DNA of 64,000 bases from NCBI GenBank assembly GCA_030849945.1, contig JAVDKK010000003.1, positions 558,001-622,000 on the forward strand, read 5' to 3'. Positions 16,756 through 24,455 of this stretch are shown piece by piece. The notes beneath the pieces were generated by a model. That model saw nothing but the letters and a program-made list of their open reading frames with translations. It did no database searches and was not told where the DNA came from. Origin of the DNA: Schauerella fraxinea (GTDB lineage: Bacteria; Pseudomonadota; Gammaproteobacteria; Burkholderiales; Burkholderiaceae_B). A program made the translations under genes and the position numbers. Positions within the stretch are counted from its first letter, which is position 1. Each line of letters opens with the position of its first letter.

Positions 16756-17880
16756 ATGTCCCTATTCAAGCGTTCCGTCGTTAGCGAAATCAGCAGTCAT
16801 GCCGGTGTCGTGTTCTCCACGCTCGTAGTCGTCTGGCTGAGCGTGCTGCTCGTACGCCTGTTGGGTGAGGCGGCCGGCGGCACGATCGGCGCGGATGTCG
16901 TCTTCGGGCTGGCCGCGTTTTCGACGATCACGGCGTTGCCGACGATTTTGTCGGTCACGATTTTCATCGCGGTGCTCACCACCGTCACGCGCAATTACCG
17001 CGAGTCGGAGATGGTGGTCTGGTTCGCGAGCGGCCTGTCGTTGGCCGACTGGTTCCGTCCCGTGCTGCGCGTGGCGATTCCGATTTCGATCGTGATCGCC
17101 GTGCTCACGCTGGTGGCGTCGCCTTGGGCGTATCGCCAGATCGGAGAGTATCGCCAGCGCTTCGAGCAGCGTTCGGATCTGGCCAAGGTCACAGCCGGGC
17201 AATTTGCCGAATCGGGCGACGGCTCGCGCGTATTTTTCGCCGACGAGCCACAGCAGCAAAGCGATGAGCTGGGCAATGTGTTCGTCAGGCAGATCGACCC
17301 CGAGTGGCACAGCCTGCTCACCACGCATAGCGCGCACACCGAAACGATGCCCAACGGCGATCGCTTCCTGGTGATGGGCGCGGGTCATCGCTACGATTTG
17401 AAGCCCGGCACGTCCGAGTTGCGCATGATCGAGTTCGAACGCTACGGCGTGCGGATCGAGAGCCGCAGCGATGCCAATAGCGCAGCGGAAGCACGCGCGG
17501 CGGCCGAACGCAGCAGCAAGGCGCGGCCGACCGAGCTCCTGGTGCAAGACAATACCGATAGTTCATGGTCGCAGATCATGTGGCGCATTTCCTTGCCGTT
17601 GGCGGCGCTCAATCTAGCGCTCCTGGCCATCCCGCTGGGGGCGGTCAATCCGCGCATGGGCCGCTCGGGTGACCTGTTGATCGCCGGACTGGTGGCGCTG
17701 CTGTACATGAACATGATCAACCTGACGCGGGCGTGGATCAGCGATGGACGGCTCAGTTTTTCGATCGGGGTGTGGCTCATTCACGCGGTCGTGGCCGCGC
17801 TGATGGTGGCGCTGATGATCAAGCGATTGCGCGTGAAAGCGCCCAAATCGCAGCTGCCGTCGCGGCCGGCAGCGGCCTAA
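16756..17880 (+). CDS. lptF: LptF, LPS export permease subunit
   Basis: Transmembrane subunit of the LptB2FG ABC transporter that extracts LPS from the inner membrane. The 374-residue protein has the family layout: N-terminal membrane segments (about 13-35, 55-80, 100-125), a central periplasmic beta-jellyroll domain (about 135-265, including VTAGQFAE), and three C-terminal segments. It starts 53 bases from divergent pepA, the conserved arrangement. The usual partner lptG is not downstream; a convergent LysR gene follows. Confidence 0.94.
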   Translation: MSLFKRSVVSEISSHAGVVFSTLVVVWLSVLLVRLLGEAAGGTIGADVVFGLAAFSTITALPTILSVTIFIAVLTTVTRNYRESEMVVWFASGLSLADWFRPVLRVAIPISIVIAVLTLVASPWAYRQIGEYRQRFEQRSDLAKVTAGQFAESGDGSRVFFADEPQQQSDELGNVFVRQIDPEWHSLLTTHSAHTETMPNGDRFLVMGAGHRYDLKPGTSELRMIEFERYGVRIESRSDANSAAEARAAAERSSKARPTELLVQDNTDSSWSQIMWRISLPLAALNLALLAIPLGAVNPRMGRSGDLLIAGLVALLYMNMINLTRAWISDGRLSFSIGVWLIHAVVAALMVALMIKRLRVKAPKSQLPSRPAAA

Positions 17881-17982
17881 GCTACAGTTCGGATGACATC
17901 GGTTTCAACACCTTCGGCGGCTTGAGACGCAGGATCGGGTGACGTCGGGCGGGTGCCATCGGCGTCCTTTTCGTCCGAGAAA

Positions 17983-18912
17983 TCAACGGCCCACCGGATG
18001 GTGGGCCGACCCCTCCGGCGTTCCCATCAACAGATCGGTATGCGCCGCCACGGCCTGCCGCATGAAATCCCACAAGGCCGCCACGCGCTTCAAGCGGCGC
18101 AGGTCTTCGTGGCAATACATCCAGAAACTGCGTGTGATCACGAGCTCATCGGTCAGCACGGGTTTAAGCCGATCATCGCGCGCTGCCATGAAGCACGGCA
18201 GCACGGCGAGCGCTTCGCCCTGCAACGCCGCATGATACTGGGCGATGACGCTGGTGCTGCGCAGGATCACGCGCGCGGTGGGCACCATGTCTTCCAGATA
18301 TCGCAGCCGCTCACTGAATAGCAATTCGTCGACATAGCCGATGAACACATGGTCGGCCAAGTCCGCTTCGCTGCGGATGGCGGCATGGCGAGCCAGATAT
18401 TGCGGCGTGCCGTACAGGCGTAGCGTGTAGTCGCACAGTTTGGTGCACACATAAGGTCCGCGCTGGGGGCGTTCGATCGTGATCGCCAGGTCGGCCTCCC
18501 GTTTGGACAAGCTCACAAAGCGCGGCACGGGCAGGATATCCAGCGTCATGTGCGGATAAAGCCGTTGGAATTCGGTCGCCAGCGGCGTGAGGACGTACGT
18601 GCCGAACGCCTCGGTGGCGCCGATGCGCACATGGCCGTCAAGATCCGGGCCCGTGCCGGACAAGGTTTCACGCGCCGTGTGCAGCAGATTTTCCATCTGC
18701 TCGGCTTGTACGAACAATCGCTGGCCGTCGCCCGTGAGCGTAAAGCCGGTGCTGCGCGATTTCTCGAATAGTTGCGTGTTCAGCTCCGTTTCGAGCGCCC
18801 GGATGCGCCGCGTGACGGTGGTGTGTTCCACCCCCAACCGACGCGCGGCGGCGCTGGCGCGCTGCGTACGCGCCACTTCAAGAAAATACCGCAGGCTGTC
18901 CCAGTCGAGCAT
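17983..18912 (-). CDS. LysR-type transcriptional regulator, divergent from the binding protein/mmsA genes
   Basis: A 309-residue LysR regulator with an N-terminal winged helix-turn-helix (SLRYFLEVARTQRASAAARRLGVEHTTVTRRIRALE) and a substrate-binding domain typical of the group. The ATG at 18912 has GGAG six bases upstream, which decides it over two earlier in-frame starts. It is divergently oriented to the binding protein and mmsA genes, and the shared spacer holds three alternating half-sites likely bound by this protein. The terminal codons form a GC hairpin without a T-run. The effector is not known. Confidence 0.92.
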   Translation of the reverse strand: MLDWDSLRYFLEVARTQRASAAARRLGVEHTTVTRRIRALETELNTQLFEKSRSTGFTLTGDGQRLFVQAEQMENLLHTARETLSGTGPDLDGHVRIGATEAFGTYVLTPLATEFQRLYPHMTLDILPVPRFVSLSKREADLAITIERPQRGPYVCTKLCDYTLRLYGTPQYLARHAAIRSEADLADHVFIGYVDELLFSERLRYLEDMVPTARVILRSTSVIAQYHAALQGEALAVLPCFMAARDDRLKPVLTDELVITRSFWMYCHEDLRRLKRVAALWDFMRQAVAAHTDLLMGTPEGSAHHPVGR

Positions 18913-18932
18913 CGTGATCTCCGTGGATGACA

Positions 18933-18961
18933 TTGTGCATGAATGCACAACACATGTGCAT
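18933..18961. promoter_or_regulatory. Predicted LysR operator with three alternating half-sites
   Basis: TTGTGCAT (18933-18940) and ATGCACAA (18943-18950) form a perfect inverted repeat. The second half-site then pairs again, as ATGCACA, with TGTGCAT at 18955-18961 across five bases. Alternating dyads between a LysR gene and its divergent target are typical operator architecture. Binding by the adjacent regulator is inference. Confidence 0.65.
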
Positions 18962-18970
18962 TTATCGCCG

Positions 18971-18999
18971 TTGCCTGGATTTTTTTACACACCTACACT
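18971..18999 (+). promoter_or_regulatory. Predicted sigma-70 promoter of the binding protein-mmsA genes
   Basis: TTGCCT at 18971-18976 and TACACT at 18994-18999 are spaced by 17 bases. The pair lies ten bases after the predicted LysR operator and 79 bases before the start codon, the geometry expected for LysR activation. Confidence 0.55.
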
Positions 19000-19077
19000 G
19001 GCCGCACCGGGATACCCGGCGGGAGGGGCGTCGCGTCCCTCACCTAAAACGAAAAAAACGGACTGGAGACAACAATC

Positions 19078-20295
19078 ATGAGATCGCACATGCGCGGTAT
19101 GGCCGCGGGATTGGCCTTGGGCGTCGGGATGGGCAGTGCGGCATGGGCGGCCGAGCCGCCCCCGGTAAAAATCGGGGTGCTGACCGACATGTCGGGCAAC
19201 TATGCGTCGATGGGCGGCGCTGGCTCCGTGGCGGCCGCGAAGCTGGCCATCGAGACGTGTCTGGCGGCCGAATGCAAGGGCATGAAGATCGATCTCGTCT
19301 CGGCGGACAATCAAAACAAGGCCGACGTGGGCGCTTCGCGCGCGCGCGAGTGGTTCGACCGCGACGGTGTGACGGCCATCGCCGACCTCACGAACTCGGC
19401 CGTGGCGCTGGCCGTGCAAGGCATTGCGCGCGAGAAGAATAAAGTAGTGATGTTCTCGGGTCCTGCCACCACGGCGCTCACGAATAAGGAATGCTCGCCG
19501 GTCGGCTTTCATTGGATGTTCGATACGTATTCCCAGTCGGTAGGGGGCGCCAAGGCCACTATCGATGCGGGTGGCAAATCGTGGTTCTTCATCACGGTGG
19601 ACTATGCCTTCGGTCACTCGCTCGAAGCCGATACGTCGCAGCGTGTGAAGTCGCTGGGCGGCACGGTGGCCGGCAGTGTGCGTCACCCGCTCAACGCACC
19701 CGACTTCGCGTCCTATCTGTTGCAGGCGCAAAGCAGCAAGGCACAGGTGGTGGCGCTCGCCAACGGCGGGCAAGATACCGTCAATGCCGTCAAGCAGGCG
19801 CGCGAATTCGGTGTGGTCGAAGGCGGGCAGAAGCTGGTGTCGCTGTTGATCTTTCTGTCCGACTTGCGCGCCTTGGGCCTCACCAACGCCCAGGGGCTGA
19901 CATATGTGGACGGGTTTTATTGGAATTTCGACGACGCTTCACGGGCGTGGTCCGATCGATTCGCCAAAGCATTCGGTGGCCTGAAGCCGACCATGACGCA
20001 GGCGGGCGTGTATTCCAGCGTGCTGCATTACCTGCGCGCCGTGGCAGCTACCGGCAGCACCGATGGCAAGGTCGTCGCCGACAAAATGCGCACGTTGCCG
20101 ATCGACGATCCCATCATGCGCAACGCGTCCATTCGTCCCGACGGCCGCGTGATTCACGATATGTATCTCTATCAGGTGAAAAAACCTGCCGAGTCGAAAG
20201 GCGAATGGGATTACTCGACGTTGTTGGCCACGATTCCTGCCAAAGACGCCTTTCAACCGTTGGCCAATTCGACCTGCGCATTGGTCAAGCAATAA
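19078..20295 (+). CDS. Periplasmic branched-chain amino acid-type ABC substrate-binding protein
   Basis: A 405-residue exported LivK-family type I binding protein. The signal peptide (about 1-24) ends AAWAA. The mature start PPVKIGVLTDMSGNYASMGG and the later VSADNQNKADVGASRAREW are typical of the family's amide and branched-chain amino acid binders. No permease or ATPase gene lies nearby, so it is an orphan component. It precedes mmsA by 92 bases and is divergent from a LysR gene. Transport of a branched-chain or acyl compound feeding MmsA is inferred from context only. The start is preceded by GGAG at nine bases. Confidence 0.88.
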   Translation: MRSHMRGMAAGLALGVGMGSAAWAAEPPPVKIGVLTDMSGNYASMGGAGSVAAAKLAIETCLAAECKGMKIDLVSADNQNKADVGASRAREWFDRDGVTAIADLTNSAVALAVQGIAREKNKVVMFSGPATTALTNKECSPVGFHWMFDTYSQSVGGAKATIDAGGKSWFFITVDYAFGHSLEADTSQRVKSLGGTVAGSVRHPLNAPDFASYLLQAQSSKAQVVALANGGQDTVNAVKQAREFGVVEGGQKLVSLLIFLSDLRALGLTNAQGLTYVDGFYWNFDDASRAWSDRFAKAFGGLKPTMTQAGVYSSVLHYLRAVAATGSTDGKVVADKMRTLPIDDPIMRNASIRPDGRVIHDMYLYQVKKPAESKGEWDYSTLLATIPAKDAFQPLANSTCALVKQ

Positions 20296-20387
20296 ATCGG
20301 GCGGGTGCGCGTGATGACGATGTTCAAAGCGTCGTCGCCCGCGTGCCGCACCCCTGCGCTATCCCTTAATCGCTAGAGGAGTTTCTG

Positions 20388-21878
20388 ATGACCGATGTTC
20401 CCCGCATTCCGCTGTTGATCGGCGGCAAACATGTGCAAAGCAAGTCGACGGAATGGCGCGACGTGCTGGATCCCGCGACCCAGAAGGTCGTGGCGCAAGT
20501 GCCGTTGGCCACGCGCGAAGAGCTCGACGCCGCGGTGGCCAATGCCCGCGAAGCCTTTGCCACGTGGCGCAACAGCGGGCAGGGCACGCGCATGCGCGTG
20601 ATGCTCAAGCTGCAGCAACTGATTCGCGACAATAGCGGCAAGCTCGCCGAACTGATCACCCGCGAACACGGCAAAACGTTGCCCGACGCCGAAGGCGAAG
20701 TGGGCCGGGGGCTGGAGGTGGTGGAACACGCCTGCTCGATCGCCAGCTTGCAACTCGGCGAGTACGCTGAAAACGCAGCCTCAGGTATCGACGTGTATAC
20801 GACCGTTCAGCCGTTGGGCGTGTGCGCCGGCATTACGGCGTTCAACTTTCCGGTCATGTTGCCGTGCTTCATGTTTCCGATTGCGGTGGCGTGCGGCAAT
20901 ACCTTCATTCTGAAGCCGTCTGAGCAGGATCCCAGTGCCTCGATGTACCTGGCCGAACTGGCTCAGGAAGCCGGCTTGCCGCCGGGCGTGCTCAACGTGG
21001 TGCACGGCGCTGCCGAGACGGCGTTGGCCTTGTGCGAGCATCCCGATATCAAGGCGGTGTCGTTCATCGGTTCCACCCGCGTAGGCACCGAGATCTACAA
21101 CCGCGCGTCGCAGCACGGCAAGCGTTGCCAGTCGATGATGGGCGCCAAGAACCATTGCGTGATCCTGCCCGATGCGGATCCCGAAGTAGCGTTGAATCAA
21201 TTGGTGGGCGCGGCTTTCGGTGCGGCCGGCCAGCGCTGCATGGCCGCCTCGGTGGCGGTGATGGTGGGCGATGCGCGCAAGTGGTTGCCCGACTTCGTCG
21301 AGCGTTCCAAAAAACTCAAGGTCAATGCAGGCAGCGACCGCGACGCCGACCTCGGGCCGTTGGTATCGCCGCAAGCTAAAACGCGCGTCGAGAGCCTGAT
21401 CGAACAAGGTGTGAAAGAGGGTGCCAACCTGCTGCTCGATGGCCGTAATCTGACGGTCAAGGGCTTTGAGTCGGGCAACTTCGTGGGCCCCACGATTTTT
21501 GACGGCGTAACGGGCTCGATGGCGATTTATAAAGAAGAGATCTTCGGGCCGGTGCTGTGCGTGGTAGGTGTGGAAACGCTGGAGCAGGCGGTCGCATTCA
21601 TCAACCAGAATCCGAATGGCAATGGCGTGGCGCTGTTTACGCAGGATGGCGGCGCGGCACGCTATTTCCAGAACAACGTCGACGTGGGTCAGATCGGGAT
21701 CAACATTCCGATTCCCGTGCCGGTGGCTTGGTTCAGCTTTACCGGTTCGCGCGGCTCCAAGCTGGGCGATCTGGGCCCCAACGGCAAGCAGGCGGTACAG
21801 TTCTGGACGCAGACCAAAACGATTACGGCGCGCTGGTCGGCGCACGGTCGCAAGGTCAATACGACCATCAGTATGTAA
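20388..21878 (+). CDS. mmsA: MmsA, CoA-acylating methylmalonate-semialdehyde dehydrogenase
   Basis: Converts methylmalonate or malonate semialdehyde, NAD+ and CoA to propionyl- or acetyl-CoA in valine, inositol and propionate-related catabolism. The 496-residue aldehyde dehydrogenase shows the fold's early segment QPLGVCAGITAFNFPVMLP, FIGSTRVG, and the catalytic Cys284 in AGQRCMA. This GQRCMA form and the C-terminal VPVAWFSFTGSRGSKLGDLGP are specific for the CoA-dependent group. AGAGGAG precedes the ATG. Propionyl-CoA made here connects to prpE found 2.6 kb away. Confidence 0.94.
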   Translation: MTDVPRIPLLIGGKHVQSKSTEWRDVLDPATQKVVAQVPLATREELDAAVANAREAFATWRNSGQGTRMRVMLKLQQLIRDNSGKLAELITREHGKTLPDAEGEVGRGLEVVEHACSIASLQLGEYAENAASGIDVYTTVQPLGVCAGITAFNFPVMLPCFMFPIAVACGNTFILKPSEQDPSASMYLAELAQEAGLPPGVLNVVHGAAETALALCEHPDIKAVSFIGSTRVGTEIYNRASQHGKRCQSMMGAKNHCVILPDADPEVALNQLVGAAFGAAGQRCMAASVAVMVGDARKWLPDFVERSKKLKVNAGSDRDADLGPLVSPQAKTRVESLIEQGVKEGANLLLDGRNLTVKGFESGNFVGPTIFDGVTGSMAIYKEEIFGPVLCVVGVETLEQAVAFINQNPNGNGVALFTQDGGAARYFQNNVDVGQIGINIPIPVPVAWFSFTGSRGSKLGDLGPNGKQAVQFWTQTKTITARWSAHGRKVNTTISM

Positions 21879-21926
21879 TCACAGCGCGCCGTGCGCGTCG
21901 CGCGGCGCACGCATGCTGGTGACGGG

Positions 21927-21953
21927 AAAGGGGGCTTCGAGCCCCCTTTTACT
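21927..21953 (+). terminator. Terminator after mmsA
   Basis: AAAGGGGGCT pairs with AGCCCCCTTT around a TCG loop, followed by T residues. It lies 48 bases after the mmsA stop. Confidence 0.85.
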
Positions 21954-21974
21954 TATGCTTTCCGTACACCTAAG

Positions 21975-22020
21975 CTTATATGTATAAGTAATAATAGATT
22001 GCTTCTATATTACCTATAAT
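21975..22020 (+). promoter_or_regulatory. AT-rich cysB-type promoter region with dyad
   Basis: An AT-rich stretch, unusual in this genome, contains the inverted repeat CTTATATGTATAAG (21975-21988) and a perfect TATAAT at 22015-22020, 21 bases before the gene. No good -35 element is visible, which fits an autoregulated or activator-dependent promoter. Confidence 0.45.
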
Positions 22021-22040
22021 GCCCCGACTAAGGGGTGTTT

Positions 22041-22988
22041 ATGAATCTTCAACAGTTCCGTTTCGTGCGTGAGACCATCCGCCGCGACTTCAATCTGACC
22101 GAGGCTGCGCGGATGCTATACACGTCGCAGCCGGGCGTGTCCAAGGCGATCATCGAGTTCGAAGACGAACTGGGCGTCAAGATTTTCGAGCGGCACGGCA
22201 AGCGCATCAAGGGTCTGACCAAACCGGGGCTGGCAGTGTCTCAGGTTATCGACCGCATCATGCGTGAAGTGGACAACCTCAAGAAGGTCAGCGAAGAATT
22301 CGCGCGCCGCGACGAAGGCGGCCTGGTGATCGCGTGCACGCACACCCAAGCGCGCTATCTCCTGCCTCGCGTGATTCCGGCGTTTCGCAAGCAATTTCCC
22401 AAAGTGCACCTGTCGCTGGCCGAAGGCAGCCCGGCGCAGTTGGCAGAGATGGTGTTGCACGAGCATGCCGACGTCGCCATCGCAACCGAAGCCTTGGCAC
22501 TTACGCCTGGTCTGGTGACGTTGCCCGTCTATACCTGGGAGCACACCGTGGTGGTGCGCCCCGATCATCCCCTGGCTGAACTGACGTCGAGCGCGGCGCG
22601 CGCGTTGTCGCTCGAACAATTGGCCGAATACCCTATCGTGACCTACGACCGGGCGTTTACCGGCCGCTCCACGATCGATGAGGTTTTTGCCGGGCAGGGC
22701 ATCCATCCCGACATCGTGCTCGAAGCGATCGACGCCGACGTGATCAAGACCTATGTGGATGTGGGGCTGGGCATCGGCATCATTGCCGGCGTGGCGTTCG
22801 ACCCGCGGCGCGACACCGGCCTGGTGGGCTTGCCGGTTGGCCATCTATTCGGCACGCACACCACGCGTGTCGGCATCAAGCAGGGCGTCTTTCTGCGGGA
22901 TTACGTGTACACCTTCCTGGAAATGCTGGCGTCTTCGCTCACGCGTGCAGTGGTGCAGGACGCGGTTCAAGGTACCGAAGAAGCCTGA
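22041..22988 (+). CDS. cysB: CysB-type LysR regulator
   Basis: A 315-residue LysR-family regulator of the CysB/Cbl group, which controls sulfate assimilation genes in response to N- or O-acetylserine and sulfate. The N-terminal NLQQFRFVRETIRRDFNLTEAARMLYTSQPGVSKAI is nearly the CysB signature. The effector-domain sequences CTHTQARYLLPRVIPAF and VGLGIGIIAGVAFDP are also typical. The ATG at 22041 is preferred over GTG at 22035. No sulfur assimilation genes are adjacent, so the symbol rests on sequence resemblance alone. Confidence 0.88.
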   Translation: MNLQQFRFVRETIRRDFNLTEAARMLYTSQPGVSKAIIEFEDELGVKIFERHGKRIKGLTKPGLAVSQVIDRIMREVDNLKKVSEEFARRDEGGLVIACTHTQARYLLPRVIPAFRKQFPKVHLSLAEGSPAQLAEMVLHEHADVAIATEALALTPGLVTLPVYTWEHTVVVRPDHPLAELTSSAARALSLEQLAEYPIVTYDRAFTGRSTIDEVFAGQGIHPDIVLEAIDADVIKTYVDVGLGIGIIAGVAFDPRRDTGLVGLPVGHLFGTHTTRVGIKQGVFLRDYVYTFLEMLASSLTRAVVQDAVQGTEEA

Positions 22989-23020
22989 CGCTATCGCGGA
23001 TTCAACCCCATAGATATATT

Positions 23021-23076
23021 AAATGAGAATTCCTCTCATTTGTGTTGAGCAAACAAACAAGAATCATTATCATTCC
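23021..23076 (+). promoter_or_regulatory. Predicted iron-regulated promoter of the DUF2325 gene
   Basis: TTGAGC (23045-23050) and TATCAT (23068-23073) are spaced by 17 bases. The -10 is embedded in AGAATCATTATCATTCC (23060-23076), which resembles a Fur box. A second dyad lies upstream at 23021-23041, with arms AAATGAGA and TCTCATTT. Fur control is inferred from the similarity to GATAATGATAATCATTATC. Confidence 0.5.
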
Positions 23077-23105
23077 TTCACGCCAATAACTTTTGTGGAG
23101 TGATC

Positions 23106-23420
23106 ATGGCAGCAGCGCTCAGTGCAGTAGTGGTGGGGGCCGATCGACTCGGCAATATTCCTGATCTGTTGAAGGGGCACAATATCGCGATCACGCATCA
23201 CATCAGCGGACGCGATCCCTCACATCAAAAACGCACGTTGCAGTTGCCCACGGGCACGCAGTTGGTGATTCTGCTTACCGACTTCCTCGGGCATAACGTG
23301 ATGAAGACGTTCCGCCATGCGGCACAACGCGGTGGTATTCGTGTGGTGGCTTGTCGTCGTTCCGTCTGCAGCATGCAGCAGGCGCTCAATCAGTGCGGTC
23401 TCTGCGGCTTGAATGCCTGA
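23106..23420 (+). CDS. DUF2325 family protein
   Basis: A 104-residue protein of the DUF2325 family; function unknown. The sequence ALSAVVVGADRLGNIPDLLKGHNI is followed by TDFLGHNVMKTFRHAAQRGGIRVVACRRS. Its C-terminus has three cysteines (VVACRRSVC and QCGLCGL), a possible metal or redox site. The ATG at 23106 has GTGGAG six bases upstream. It stands alone, behind an iron-type promoter and ahead of a strong terminator. A role in iron-limited growth is inferred from the promoter. Confidence 0.85.
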   Translation: MAAALSAVVVGADRLGNIPDLLKGHNIAITHHISGRDPSHQKRTLQLPTGTQLVILLTDFLGHNVMKTFRHAAQRGGIRVVACRRSVCSMQQALNQCGLCGLNA

Positions 23421-23500
23421 CATCGCGCAAGCGCTGATGTCACGCCCAAGATAAGCGGTGCTGAGTGGCCATGGATCGGCCGGTCCGTCGCCCAAGCGAG

Positions 23501-23540
23501 AAGGGCATCGAATGCGAAATGCATTCGATGCCCTTTTTTA
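23501..23540 (+). terminator. Terminator after the DUF2325 gene
   Basis: A perfect 15-pair stem (23501-23515 with 23521-23535, loop GAAAT) is followed by a T-run. It sits between the convergent DUF2325 and NlpC/P60 genes. Confidence 0.88.
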
Positions 23541-23576
23541 TGCTTGTTTGCTTATAGGCTCGTTGAGCCGATGCGA

Positions 23577-24242
23577 TCAGCGCGCGGCGCGCGCCGAGGC
23601 CATCAGCCCGGTATCCAGGCGACGAGCGCCGTTATAACGCTTGGTCCAGTACGCCATGGTCATGCTTTCGATACGGACCACGCCGCCGGAGCTGGGGGAG
23701 TGGATGAAGCGGTCGTCGCCCAGGTAGATGCCCACGTGCGAATTGCGGCGGCCCATCGTATTGAAAAACACGAGATCGCCCGCGACCAGTTCTTCACGCT
23801 CGATCGACTGGCCCCACTGCGAGATTTCCGCAGCGCTGCGCGGCAGCTTGATGCCCAGCGACTGCGATGCGACGTAGCTTACCAATCCGCTGCAATCGAA
23901 ACCGTTGTCGGGCGAATTGCCGCCGTAGCGATAGCGCACACCGAGATAGTTGAGGGCTTCGCCCGCCAAGGCCGGATCGTTGCTGCGCTGAAGGCCGGCT
24001 TGACGTTCGCGGCGCAGGTTTTGAGCGACCAGCATGCCGATCGGATCTTCCTGCGCCTGGCGCCACTCACGGCTGTAGCCGTCGGGATCCGCTGCATCGA
24101 GATAGGCCGATTTATTGTGTGAACCCGTGCCAGCGCAGCCTGCCAAGGCGATGCAGCTTGCGAGGAGGGGGATGCGAAGAGCACGCCACCAGTTGCCGTG
24201 AGGATCTTGAAGTCGCTGCGCGGCAGGGTTGGTGGAATGCAT
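23577..24242 (-). CDS. NlpC/P60 (C40) family cell-wall lipoprotein
   Basis: A 221-residue predicted lipoprotein with lipobox LAGC after a hydrophobic stretch, probably anchored to the outer membrane. The C-terminal NlpC/P60 domain has the catalytic Cys117 (FDCSGLVSYV) and His169 (SHVGIYLGDD), with RFIHSPSSGG following. The family cleaves D-gamma-glutamyl-diaminopimelate or similar peptidoglycan cross-links, as MepS and Spr do in E. coli. A weak ribosome site AAGG precedes the ATG. Which bond it cuts is not known. Confidence 0.9.
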   Translation of the reverse strand: MHSTNPAAQRLQDPHGNWWRALRIPLLASCIALAGCAGTGSHNKSAYLDAADPDGYSREWRQAQEDPIGMLVAQNLRRERQAGLQRSNDPALAGEALNYLGVRYRYGGNSPDNGFDCSGLVSYVASQSLGIKLPRSAAEISQWGQSIEREELVAGDLVFFNTMGRRNSHVGIYLGDDRFIHSPSSGGVVRIESMTMAYWTKRYNGARRLDTGLMASARAAR

Positions 24243-24455
24243 GCTTGGCCTTGTGATTTAGCAAGAACATAACTAAATCAACATGTTGAGATTGAAAGTT
24301 GGAGCGGATTCTACCAACATTGTGCGGTGCACGGCGATCATCGACCTAGTGGGTAGGGGCGGGATCGTGGGAGAATCGTTTCCGAGTGTGGCGGCCGGAG
24401 TATAGCCCGAACGCCCTAAACCTTAAGTACGGCCAGACAATAACAGGAGATAGCG

